Shown piece after piece: positions 13,001 through 24,454 of a DNA stretch of 64,000 nt (positions within the stretch are counted from its first letter, which is position 1; each line of letters starts with the position of its first letter). The DNA is from Ophiura sarsii. Taxonomy: Eukaryota > Echinodermata > Ophiuroidea > Amphilepidida > Ophiuridae. The DNA lies in NCBI GenBank assembly GCA_035610835.1, contig CM069450.1, positions 29,075,503-29,139,502 of the forward strand. Direction: 5' to 3'. The notes below the pieces were generated by a model. It worked only from the letters and a program-made list of their open reading frames with translations. It was not told the DNA's origin and did no database searches. A program made the translations under genes and the position numbers.

Positions 13001-13390
13001 GTATATGATTTGATATACTATCAGCCCTTACATTCTTTTAACATGTAAGGGCATTCAAGGGAGATCATTTCCTTACTCAAGACCAAGATGTGTCGGGTCC
13101 TACGTTACCTGGTAGGTATGTCTAATGGAAAGTATATTTTTGTATGAGTTTTGATTAGAGAACTACCGTAACGTGTCATGGGCTTTTACAGCCTATCTTA
13201 CTTGTACGTGTTTATATAGCATGAATTCTCATTTTATTAGATCCGTCCAAATGGTCACACATTTCCGTCTATCTATATGAAAGCCAGCATACTCTGATAT
13301 GGGCAACATCAGTAGCAGCAATCGTCTCTTGCACGCTGCGTTAGAGCAATAAATGGTCTAGTCTAATGAGACGGATAATCTAGAATTAAC
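10041..13390. other. unassigned DNA; possible LINE tail near 11880
   Basis: Mostly AT-rich with no recognised gene. At 11880-11899 a short (AAATC)n run follows sequence that could be a retrotransposon 3' end, since non-LTR elements often end in short microsatellites, but no reverse transcriptase sequence is visible. A somewhat GC-richer patch at 10280-10480 shows no domain. Confidence 0.35.
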
Positions 13391-13391
13391 A

Positions 13392-13765
13392 TATGTGGTG
13401 ACCATAAAATATTGTCGATATTCATGAAGTCATGATAATCATTATGCACCTGACCTTTTATCCGTTGAGCGCTTTCTGGCTATTTCGACGCTTTTAGACC
13501 GATCCTGGGATTGAGTCTGAATAGCTGACAACTTTGAAAGTATATTTACTTTCTTAGATGTATAAAGCGATTCAGCCATAATACCATCATATTGTCGTCT
13601 GACGTGGCATGAAACTCGGAGTAACGACTCCGTATCTCGGAAGGTCTCAACTTTGATTGTGTACAAAGCTCTCCCGTTTGAGATTGAGCACTTTTATTCA
13701 AAAGATAGCCTAACCATTTAATGAAATATTGTCGATATTTATGAATTTATGTTAATTATTGGAGT
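13392..13765. repeat. direct repeat pair around AAATATTGTCGATATT
   Basis: The string AAATATTGTCGATATTCATG (13408-13427) recurs as AAATATTGTCGATATTTATG (about 13724-13743), followed in both by similar ATTAT and ACCTTT stretches. The sequence between includes a minus-strand frame (13442-13666) with no recognised domain. Confidence 0.5.
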
Positions 13766-16555
13766 TTAACCTTTCCCCCGGGTTTATTGAATAGTAAACC
13801 GTATACAGTCGTATAATCACCATGTATATACTATTTATGAAATAATACGAAAGACATGGTAATTTGTAAGTACAATATCACGCTTCATCATCACACGCAA
13901 ACATTTTTCCAGAGTTAATGCATATTTTCTACGAGACAAATATATATTATCTGTAAGCTTTGAACACTTTCAACATAGCAGTCGTCTTCAGACGAAAGTT
14001 TCAAATTTCACAAAATGTTTCAAAAATTGTAAATGTGATTGAATTTCGTCACCATATTTGAAATAACCGAGAGAAATGCATTAACATAAGTACACATATG
14101 CCTAGTATTGGTTCACTAATTCTTGAGATAAGACTTTGAAGGTTGAGAAGAGTTTCAGACAAATCTGTTTTGTATATTATGGTAAAAATAATAGCCCGCG
14201 AAAAGTGTTAAGTTTCATCAGCATTACTTTCAAACTAAGCTGTGAGTTCAAATATAATAATCCCTGGCGCAACGCAAGTAATATTAAATCAACACCCGAC
14301 TTTGGAGCGGTTTGGATGATATGAGGAGGTTATGCACCCCCTCCAGCGGGGTACACTTTTATATCAGCACTTATAATAGCCTATGTCTATACATAATCAA
14401 AACACGATATGGATGTAGGTGCTGTGATGCCAGAAGTAACGTTCAAGTATATGCTGTAGTTTCCACTACGACGCGACTAATGATACCTTGTTTAACAAAG
14501 GAAAGAGACTGCTAATTACAGCTGCAATAATTGCAACCTTGAGAACGCTTTCGGGAAGAGAATGTAAAAGGGTTTATTTTGTTTTGGGAGCCATGTTGCC
14601 TATAATCATCGATAATGAATAACTCGACGGCCGGCTTCTAATAAGCAGTAGTATATGTTGTTTGACCTTGGTATGTAATGTTTCAATTAATTGTCTTATA
14701 TTTTTAATAGTAAGGTTGTTTTAAGGTTTGACGCCATGATGTTGCTTCGCCCATGAGTAAATGTTACATTACCTGCTTCTTTTACACTTAATTTTAGATC
14801 GTGTACAAATTGGACTTCTCTTACTGAAGATAAAATCCGTTAAACAAATTGAACAATATATATAATGATTGTGAGTATACTTTTTACATTTTATTCAAGA
14901 CAAATCTGTTTCGTATGGGCTTTTGCCCACACTCGTCAGTTGAATAACAACTAATGATAAACATGATTACAACCAGTAGAATAGTGCGATGCGCACGCAA
15001 GCGGGTGTTGCGTATACGCTGGATTACGCTGAATACGCACGCGTACACAATAAGATGCGTATAATTTTAAAATGTCAAGTGCAAAGCAATATGTATCTGA
15101 GGTTGCATAGCAGATGCTTTTTCTTATGCCTACAACTGCTAACTAGCTCATTCCTGTTGTTAAGGGTGGACATGTGAGGTTTATATATTATGAAATACAT
15201 TTCAGTTAGACAAAGGTTTCATATTTTTGTAGATGTCGAATAGGCCTCACTGTGGGCAAGTATCTTCCATTTTAAACAGTATGGAACATTGTTGTCATTG
15301 AGTGTCCAAATGTACTGACTGTCAAGCAGTTACCACTGAGAGGACACGTCTGGTTATGTCTGCAGTTACAGATAGGGGTGTCGTTGATGCGATATTTCGT
15401 TTGCTCAGCTTTCACAACAGATTTGTTGTGGTTATTCCTTTGGTAGTTGGGTGCCTTTTAAGTGTTGACACTGCCAATTGCGTGGCTACTAACGTTCAAA
15501 ACAATATCGCTTAGGGTGCGGAAAGGAAAGAATAGACGAATTCAGGTATATAGATAAAGTTTGGTATGGTTCAAAGAACATTTCTTAGAAGAATTCTAAA
15601 CACTGCCGAACTAGACGAAGCAACAATTGCTCACGCGCGTTGGTGACGACGACAAATGTATGTATTATCAGGCAATAGAGCATGTACTGCAAGATATAAG
15701 GATGGACGTTCTAGGCTTTCTAAGCCAATAGCCCAGCAGAGATGGCATATTCCATCTTAGTTCAAGCCATACGTTCGCTCCCCTTGTAGATTGTAGGCAC
15801 CATATTGGCACTTGGCAACTGTCAATTCCATCTTAGTGACATGATGAGTTCAATGTGAGGTCGCTGCTTTAATTAAGACCATGTAAACACTACAGCTTAT
15901 AGATTTAACTTTAGGGAAACAGGAAAACAAACATTTTGTAACTGGAAAATAAGGGAAGGAAGAGATAACGCGAAATGTACAGCGTTGAGTGACTTTTAAA
16001 GGGAGCGTTTGAACAGGGACACGTTCTTATCACGGGATCTTTCGAGGGAGCGCTGGATCAGGGAAACTTACGTCATGTATAGAATAACATTTTTATTTGA
16101 AATGCATTAATATTAAGCATCACCGTTTTTATTCTGCTTAACCCTAAGTGTAGATGACTTCATCCCCTAAAACAGATGGCTACCTTGAAAGAATACCCCT
16201 CAAGACATTGAGCGTTTAGGGATTGAGTAACACGGTGATTTGCACCATGTTCCGTACTGAGAAGCATATTATTTCAACAAAACTATTTTGCTGAGTTTTT
16301 AGTTGTTGATACGCTTTGCGGTGCTATAGGCGTTTTCAAAATTGAAATACCGTGCATTTTACAACCGCGCGAAATAACAACCAGTCCTTCCCTTAAAAAA
16401 TTGCGTATTATTTTCAAAATCTTTACCAAATAATAATGGAATGCTTAATTGTTATTTCTAGCAAAGTATGATACCAAACCGTATTCTTACCTCTGCTTTT
16501 AAAAATAGCACGGATTTTAAAGATAAATAACTTTATTTAAATCATCGTTCCACAA
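13766..16555. other. unassigned DNA
   Basis: No recognised gene or complete mobile element. The patch at 15950-16075 shares short strings with 9300-9480. Confidence 0.35.
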
Positions 16556-16557
16556 TG

Positions 16558-16815
16558 AAAAGGTTATGTGTTCTAGTCCCGTTACGACTAGCGTCTTGTG
16601 TCCGTGCGGCAAGGCACTTTACCGCGCTTGCATCTCTTCACCCAGGTGTCTAAATGAGTACGGGCATTGGTTAATGTTCGGAAGGTACAACAGACTCGTT
16701 GTGCGGGAGGAGTGGCGAACCCCCACAGCAAGAATTACAAGGAAGTGTCTGACTCAAACGCCAAAGAACGAGAGATGGGCACTCCGCGCGCGATACTAGC
16801 TCGGCACGACACGTA
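16558..16815 (+). mobile_element. SINE body, tRNA head degraded
   Basis: A GC-rich island contains CGGCAAGGCACTTTACC (ending near 16623) and CACCCAGGTGTCTAAATGAG (16639-16658), then GAGATGGGCACTCCG. These are the shared body motifs of tRNA-headed SINEs in many marine invertebrates. A degraded box-B-like string (TTCTAGTCCCG) precedes them. The two overlapping open frames reported by ORF calling here are SINE sequence, not protein. Confidence 0.6.
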
Positions 16816-17450
16816 TTTTACCTTTTGCGTTAAATCATCGTTAATTGCAATGTGTTCATATACAAGATAATTGGAGATCGTAAGAATATCTTTATTCTTT
16901 GATTACTTGTTCTTATATGTATTAACTGAGTAATTTAGAAACATTATAATCAGAATTAATCCATTTTACAAAGCCGTTAGGGAAAGAACAGATACAACAA
17001 TTAGCTTTTAAAAAAACAAAGTACATTGACATTGATCATATTGACCACAGCCTGCAGACAGGTTTGTTATCAATATGGTAATACGATCGGGATGACCGTA
17101 ATCATAGATTAACCTTTTTCCTTGCCTGTATATTTATGCACTGGGGACAAATACAATATAGGATGCATGCCATTCGTTAAGTGAAAACTGCACAAGGTAC
17201 TTCCACATTATTCAATGCTGGAATTTTCATTACGTCACGTTGTTTTACCTCGGCACCCTTAAAAGGTGGTATGTTACATTTATATCATGTTTTATCTTTA
17301 GGCTATTGTATTTGTGTAACCCTCTATGCGATTGACTTGTGTTTGGGCTTATTTTAACGGCAATTTAGTACCCTTTGATAATATGAATAGAGAAAATATC
17401 TATCACTTTTGATTTAATTAATACAGCTCGTTAAAGCATAATTAGTCAGG
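16816..17450. other. unassigned AT-rich DNA
   Basis: Nothing recognisable. Confidence 0.35.
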
Positions 17451-17506
17451 TGGTTGAGGAGGAGGAGGAGGATGAACTGGAGGATGAGGAGGAGGAGAAG
17501 GAGATA
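17451..17506 (+). repeat. GAG/GAT purine-rich microsatellite
   Basis: Imperfect GGA/GAG triplets run on the plus strand, interrupted by GAT and CTG. It is simple sequence. Confidence 0.8.
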
Positions 17507-18670
17507 TATGTCTAATAATGGGTGAAAATGGACCGTTGTGCTGTAATAGAGCTTTGTAATTCGTAGTATTATGTCAGTTTATAGTTCTACATGATGCAAC
17601 AATGCTTAACATCATTTACTTAAAGTATCAATTAAGCTAAACTCATTTTCAAATCTTATCAACGAAGTATAGGATGAACCATGTGCATAATTATAGTCAC
17701 AAATCAGTTTTTGTCAAGGTTTCAACATTTTACTTGCAGGAAAATTGGAAAGAGTTATCAAGGCTTTGATTTTGATGTAAAAGCAATTAGTCCTAATTTG
17801 TATTTGCATAATTTATTTATCTTATCCAACTGATGATATTTGTACACCCGCAACACGCATACTTATATAAGAGTACAGTAGTTGATTGTCTCTTCATTCG
17901 ATTGTTTCTGATTAAATACAACTGGGACATACAAAATGTCAGTAAATGTTAGCAAAATAACCAAACGTGGCTGATCTTGGTGTTACCTTACTCAATATAT
18001 GGAGTGCATGCCTTCACTACCTCTTGCTACAGGATAATTTTTCACATCAGACGCATGGATCATGTCCCAAACACGACCATGTATCCAAAAGCTAGCCACT
18101 AATACACCGTGTAAAGAACGGCCAGCTGAGATTCCTTGGACATACTCTTTTTCTCCCTGATAAATATAATGTTTGAAAATATGCCATCTGCATACCAACA
18201 CATGGCCGAAGGAGACCTGGTCGTCCATGCATATCATAATTTGACAAAATTCAAGAATGACAGACTAAAACCGCCGTGCATGTAGAAAACACGTGGTCGC
18301 CTACCCTGCAGCTGAAGGATGGTGATTATGATTTACCCACGGGCATGAAGGTCTAATCAGCGGTTCTGTGGTTGGGGATTACGCAAGCCGAAACCGTCTT
18401 ACTCAAAAAGTCGATTAATGACACTTACCTTTTAGTAATGGAAAAATAAACTAGGTGATTAAGATAAGACATCTAAAAAAGGTTCCTGGTGTAGGCTTCT
18501 TTATCGTTATAGTTGACGTCTATGCCACCAGCAGTTAATATTCATCCCGTGTTTCGTAAAGGACGTGCAATAACACTTACGGGCAAATCCGTGGTAAATC
18601 TCTCTGAATATCGCAAGATTGCTTAATGATTGCCTGTATACTACTGCATCGAGGTGACATTGCAAAACCC
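17507..18670. other. unassigned; one minus-strand frame noted
   Basis: A minus-strand frame at 17992-18237 (81 codons) is slightly GC-richer than its surroundings, but I recognise no domain and see no clear splice sites. I do not call it a gene. Confidence 0.3.
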
Positions 18671-19835
18671 GATGGAGGAAAAATACCACCAAAATCCGGG
18701 ACCTAAATACTAAATGTAATACAAGCGCCTCGTTAGTTTAGCGCATGGCTGTGAAATACAAATTGTTATTGTTTATTTTTAAATTATAATAACAAACCAA
18801 ATAACCCCCCAAAATAACAATGAGTTTGAAAGTGCTAAAAGGTCTAGTGATTCACTGCTTAAACGATCAAGCATTCATTTATGTACTTTTTCAATATGTG
18901 TTTTCTTCTTTTTTCAAAAGACCTGTCAAACTTGGCACTTGGTAGTTTGGCATCTTGGTTAACGGAACTGGAATGGCACATAAGTTGCACAAATGTCTAA
19001 CGACTACTATATACATAAAGCTTAGCTTGGGAAGAATTGTTTGATATAAACTCGAAACCATTCATCCGGGATTAAGGAGGGACTCAAGGAAGTTTTTGAT
19101 TTGATTTTTTGAATTTAGTGAGACCTGTAATTATTCAATATGTTTTTTCTTCTTTTTTCAAACAACCTTTCTAAACTTGGCGCTTGGTATGTTGGCATCT
19201 CCAAAAGATGACGTATGGTTTCCTGTTCTAGATGTAGACCAGCAATAGATATTTATCTTGGTTAACGGAACTGGAATGGCACTTAAGTTACACAAATGTC
19301 TAACGACTACTATATACATAAAGCTTACCTTGGGAAGAATTGTCAATAAACTCGATGGAGGAAAAATACCACCAAAATCCGGGACCTAAATACTAAATGT
19401 AATACAAGCGCCTCGTTAGTTTAGCGCATGGCTGTGAAATACAAATCGTTATTGTATATTTTTAAATTAAAATAACAAACCAAATAACCCAAAAAAATAA
19501 CAATGAGTTTGAAAGTGCTAAACGGTCTAGTGATTCACTGCTTAAACAATCAAGCATTCATTTATTTATTTTTTCAATATGTTTTTTCTTCTTTTTTCAA
19601 ACAACCTTTCTAAACTTGGCGCTTGGTAGTTTGGTATCTCCAAAAGATGACGTATGATTTCTTGTTCTTGATGTAGACCAGCGATAGATATTTATATTGA
19701 TTAACGGAACTGGAATGGCACTTAAATTACACAAATGTCTAACGACTACTATATACATAAAGCTTACCTCGGGAAGAATTGTCAATAAACTCGAAGCCTT
19801 TCATCCGGGCTTAAGGGGAACTCGCAATGCCAGCA
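18671..19835. repeat. shuffled local duplication (modules X-Y-Z-Y-X-Y-Z)
   Basis: Module X (begins GATGGAGGAAAAATACCACC) is at 18671-18918 and 19354-19598. Module Y (contains AAACTTGGC.CTTGGTA and GAACTGGAATGGCAC) is at about 18919-19045 with an internal deletion, 19150-19353 and 19599-19795. Module Z (CATTCATCCGGGATTAAGG and its variant) follows the first and third Y. Two 62-codon minus-strand frames 439 bases apart (19158-19346 and 19597-19785) are paralogous readings of Y. Y2 and Y3 present a GTAAGC donor-like string on the minus strand (CCAAG or CCGAG before it), so duplicated exon borders are possible but unsupported by any known domain. Confidence 0.7.
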
Positions 19836-20465
19836 GGTTATCATAATAATTTAGACCATGTTATATTTCCACAACAGGTGAGCTTCTGATTTACAGAAGC
19901 TCGGATTGGTACGCTTTATGTTAATTTACTAAAGTATTAGACAAGATTCAGGGTGTGTTGTATACTATTCATGAGAAAGTTGATCGTTCAATGAATACAT
20001 TACAATGTGTTAAACTTAGAAGCTTCGTCCGTTATAATTATTCGTGTGTGTTTTGATCCCCCTCTCAGCCAAAGGCACGTCTACACCGCTGTCGTTATAT
20101 ATTATTCAGATGAGTGTCATACTCATGCTCTACTTACTACTAGACTTGTAGACATTTCATTTCGACATGCCACTACAAAATGGAGTTACCTAGTCTGAAT
20201 TAAAGAAGCAATTACCTGTGATTTTTAAGAAACATCCGACGCCAAACTTTAGCCAGTGGTATTCGAAAGAAAAGATGCAGGTGAATATCGACAATTTACG
20301 GATAAATAAAAGAACAATCACAAAGCCAACACTAGCCTAATAAGTTAATTAGTTACTGAACTGACTGTGATTATACTTTAATTTGATAGTATAAACAGTA
20401 TAGAACTGAGATTATGATCAAGAAAACGTTGATATAGTATTGGTAAACTGCGGGTTGAATTTGAT
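19836..20465. other. unassigned AT-rich DNA
   Basis: Nothing recognisable. Confidence 0.35.
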
Positions 20466-20469
20466 ACAT

Positions 20470-20632
20470 AATGATTCGGACTCGGACCAGACTCGGACTC
20501 GGACCAGACTCGGATACTGAGGACTCGCACTTGGACTCGGACTCGGACATCAGAAATGGCAAGGACTCGGACTCGAGTCCTTTTCTCAAGGACTGGGACA
20601 CGGTCTCGGACTCGGATGATGAGGACTCAACT
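20470..20632 (+). repeat. imperfect GACTCG hexamer repeat
   Basis: GGACTCG/CAGACTCGG units repeat with interruptions. Overlapping frames on both strands read as Ser/Asp or Ser/Glu runs, which is an effect of the hexamer and not evidence for a protein. Confidence 0.8.
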
Positions 20633-21007
20633 ACAACACTGATAAATGGTACAACCAAAGTGCATACATCTTTGATATTCCTAACGACAAAGTGCTCACA
20701 TATATTAGTCAACAATCTGTTATTTAGAAAAGATCTTTGCGTGAAGCGCTGAAAATATTATATGTTGTACTACTCCTTTGCATATCAACTAATGTGTCAG
20801 CAGCCAATAGTGTTAGTAATAACGTGGATTCTTTTAATGTACATACATTGATAAAGTTTGCCTTTTTAGTAGCCTCGAGTATTATATAATGACTCTCGAG
20901 GGGAAAGGTCGAAGCAGAAACTAAAATGTTTACTTAAACGTTTAAATTTGACGATTTTTTAAACTACAGGTAATCATTCTACGTACATAATAACTTCAGA
21001 GTGCATA

Positions 21008-21249
21008 CAGTACAGCTCGAAATAGAATGGACACGACATTGCAATGACATTGCACTGACATTGCAATGATATTGCAATGACATTGCACTGACATTGCAAT
21101 GATATTGCAATGACATTGCACTGACATTGCAATGACATTGCAATGATGCCTTGAGATGTAACCCGAATAGTGCAGTCATTGCAATGTCATTGCAATGACA
21201 TTGCAATGACATTGCGTTGACATTGTCCATTCTATTTCGAGCTGTACTG
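21008..21249. mobile_element. TA-flanked mariner-type MITE with an internal 12-bp satellite
   Basis: Perfect 26-base terminal inverted repeats beginning CAGTACAGCTCGAAATAG lie at 21008-21033 and 21224-21249. A TA dinucleotide abuts each end (21006-21007 and 21250-21251), as in Tc1/mariner insertions. The interior is almost entirely a palindromic 12-base unit, ACATTGCAATG with variants ACATTGCACTG and ATATTGCAATG, inverted in the right part. There is no transposase frame. Minus-strand frames here are satellite readings. Confidence 0.85.
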
Positions 21250-21251
21250 TA

Positions 21252-22130
21252 CATGCGAGTATTGAGATTTGCTGTTCTTCCCTACTGGGTGAATCAACAT
21301 AGTTGGTTCTTGATATTGCGATAAATATGCTACGATGTATTATCCTACCTATTATATTTTGCGATGTTTTACCACTTGTGTGTGAATATTGTCTCATTAC
21401 TTATGCCAGTATCAAAACAAATTACAATAGGCTACATGCATTGCTACAATAATACTCACTTTGTAAATCCCATTGGAATGTTGAACAACATATCGAGCTC
21501 TAAAATGTTCGATTACGTTCAATGTCTTTTGCATAATATTATTTATTACAATCAGCTAAAGAAATCAAGGCAGCTATGTTGGAAAGAAATGTTTGGAAAA
21601 ACATCGTGTGGTTCTGGAAAATCACTAGACTTAGGTCATGTTAGTCAAGAAATATGAAGAAACGACAATACACCGAGTGCTTTGAATTTGTCCAATGCAC
21701 ACCGCATGTGCGCCGTTCAATGGGCACACCTTGCGCTTTGTTTTGATTTTTTGTTGTTGAGGCAACGTGGGTTCGTCGATCTTCACTGCGTGTGTTACCA
21801 AACTGGTGAACACGTTTTTATTCGTTATAAGATATATCAAAATTGTGCTCAAATTGTAAATTCTGATTTGTACACTGTCGTGGATGAATAAGGTCAATAC
21901 ATGCGTATGTCTTGTTTTCTCGAAAAAAATAGAAACAATCAATGCGCTTGCGCAAATGTTGATATGCTCAGCACTCCCCTGTGGAATCGTGTCATTATTC
22001 ACACATTATTCACACATCAACATCAGCGCGCGTGCATTGATTTGTTTAATTTCTCTCGAAACAACACATACACATTTATTGGCCTATAAATATACACTGA
22101 CTTTCGATATCCGTGTGTATTATATATTCT
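21252..22130. other. unassigned DNA with overlapping short frames
   Basis: Several frames of 60-120 codons overlap on both strands (21364-22150). None has a domain, signal peptide or codon bias I can support. Confidence 0.35.
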
Positions 22131-22193
22131 CCCAACTATGGGTTAAATAGTTCCAAACTGTGGGTTAAATAGTTCCCAACTATGGATTAAATA
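22131..22193 (+). repeat. three tandem 22-bp units
   Basis: Units starting CCCAACTATGGGTTAAATAG, CCAAACTGTGGGTTAAATAG and CCCAACTATGGATTAAAT lie end to end, the last one short. Confidence 0.85.
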
Positions 22194-22199
22194 TAGCCT

Positions 22200-23090
22200 T
22201 GGTTCCAGGCTGATCACTCACCCCCTTTATGCTATACTATTACATGTAGCTATAGTTGAAATTGCTGTACTTATTATTTCCTGCCACAGAACAATTTTGC
22301 TAATTGGATACAGGTATAATAAGCAGACTGTGTCCCAGCCTACATACCTAGCCCAATCAGCCTTGGAACTTCTGTAATTGAGTGCTACAGTGTTTCAAAT
22401 GATGCTGAAGGGAAAATTGTGAGCCAATCCACATACCATTTCTCTAGGGTCTTTGGCCAATGAAATTCACCTTGTTACCATAGTGATCTCAGCCTTACTA
22501 CCACTGTTATTGTACAGGCACACATCATTTTATGTGTAGGGGTAAAAGTAGGGGTAAAATAAATTGCTGCTGATGGTTCTGGTTGTCTTATGACACGTGG
22601 AACTATTGAATATGGTTAAACATTGATTTCTCTATCAAAGATTCACTAGATGATGATTCTTTATTCTTAAACTTGCAAATAAATGAAATATATACATGTA
22701 TATGATTTTGTCACAACCCATTGAAAAATGGAATATGCTTTCAACATTTTGAGTGGCACATCAGATGACACACCTCTATAGCTGGACATCTGGCACTAAT
22801 AACAGAAGTTTCAAGTCTCGGTGGGCGAGCAGATTAGTAACCTGGGTAGATTAGTGACTGGGGTAGAATAGTAATATGATGCAAACAGTGGCTAGGGTCA
22901 ATGGTGTGACCTTATATTTAAGGACATTAAGTCAGGTGTCATGACTGGCATACTAAAAGGTAATTAGCAAAAATAAGATGGAAATGACTAACAAGAGAGA
23001 CTTGAAGCAAGTCTAGATTAAATAGTGCACCCGGACCAAGGCTAATCAGGGCTAATCACCCGTATAGCTTGCCAAACCGGGCCAAAATAA
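22200..23090 (+). other. unassigned; may include the retrotransposon 5' region
   Basis: This precedes the retrotransposon frame at 23091. No clear 5' boundary or target duplication is visible, so part of it may be the element's 5' untranslated region. Confidence 0.3.
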
Positions 23091-23177
23091 TTTGGCACCA
23101 ATTTGATTACGAAAACTACAAGAAAGAAACCAAGTAAACAATCGAAGGCAGATGGGCGGACGTCATCTGATGACTCT

Positions 23178-24454
23178 ATGACGGGCCAGCGGGAACTCGG
23201 CACGACATCACGAACTGCTGGTCCTGAAATGCGTCGTCTGTGTGCCTTCAAACCCCTTGTTGTATCCACATACAATGTGAGGACTTTGTACCAACAAGGA
23301 AAGACTCATCAATTATTCATGGGCTGTTCCGATGCAGGTACTGACATCATTGGCATTCAAGAACATCGTCTTATTACAACAAACCCCACCGAAGAGTTAT
23401 GGTCTGATGACAAGAACTGGGTGCTAGTATATAGCTCAGCAACAGATCAGAGACAAGGAGGTGTTGGTATAATGATGTCAAAGCATATCTACAAATGCCT
23501 ACAGAGCGTAAAATCCATCACCAAGAGAATTATCTCAGCTACATTCCATGGAAACCCACAACTTACTGTGACATCAATCTATGCTCCAACTGAGTGTGCT
23601 TCCCCTGAAGACAAGAATGATTTCTACAATGATCTAGAGAATCACTTGGAACAGGTGAAAACTCACAACATACACTTAGTTGTAGGAGATTTCATTGCTA
23701 TAATTGGACTAGACAGCCATTCAACACACCCTGAAGTTATTGGACGTCACTGCTTTTATGATATAACTAACAACAACGGTGAGAGACTAGTGGATATGTG
23801 TGAGGAATTCAAACTTCGTCCCTCACAAATGAGATTTCCTCAACCTAGATCCCGTCTCTGGACATGGATGCATCCAGCAGGTTCAACACACCAATTGGAC
23901 CACATTCTTATCAACAGCAAGTGGACAAACTCCCTACGTAACTGCAGGGCATACAATTCAGTGGAATTAGACTCCGATCATCGAATTGTCAGCATCAAAC
24001 TGGTCTGTAGTCTAAGAACTACCAAAGGGAAACCATGTAATCGGCCAAAGTTCAATTGGAAGAAATTACAGGATGCTGCTACAAGAGAACAGTTTCAACT
24101 TGAATTGTCAAACAGATTTGAAGCCCTCCAGTGCAACAACCTGTCAATACCAATAACAGAGAGGTACGATTCGTTTGAAAATGCTGTATCAGAAGTGGCA
24201 GAGAAGGTTGTTGGTAAATGCAAACCTTGTGGGATGCCAAGTTGGGTGGCAGACAGAACCAAGCAAATAAAGACAGAGAGGGATCAGGCTAAAAGAAGGT
24301 ATCTAATATCCAAATCTCGACAGTCCAGAGAAAGATGGAGGAAGCTTAATACCTGTCTGAACGAGTCGTATAAAACTGACAAATTGGCAATGCTGAACAC
24401 GCAAATGGAAGAACTCCGATTGGCAGATAGGAAAGGTGACTACACTGCTTGCAG
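23178..24454 (+). pseudogene. retrotransposon APE-like endonuclease domain
   Basis: The first real ATG of the frame is at 23178, though the frame is open from 23091. In the frame numbered from 23103, conserved endonuclease/exonuclease/phosphatase landmarks appear in order: STYNVRTL (about 55-62, with the Asn), IQEHR (85-89), SIYAPT (158-163), VVGDF (193-197), RLWTWMHP (251-258), LDHILI (265-270) and SDHR (291-294). The domain nicks target DNA to prime reverse transcription. The usual GDFNA motif reads GDFIA, so the catalytic Asn is lost. Up to about 24450 the frame is otherwise intact, then it shifts. Confidence 0.9.

Noticed and set aside
13442..13666. 74-codon minus-strand frame between direct repeats
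   Set aside because: It looks somewhat protein-like but has no recognisable motif and lies between repeat copies.
17992..18237. 81-codon minus-strand frame of moderate GC content
   Set aside because: I recognise no domain, splice border or neighbouring exon. It could be an exon, but the sequence alone does not support it.
20371..20752. Ser/Glu- and Ser/Asp-rich frames on both strands
   Set aside because: They are direct readings of the GACTCG hexamer repeat.
21364..22150. Cluster of overlapping frames of 60-123 codons
   Set aside because: Frames overlap on both strands with no domain and fit chance in moderately AT-rich DNA.
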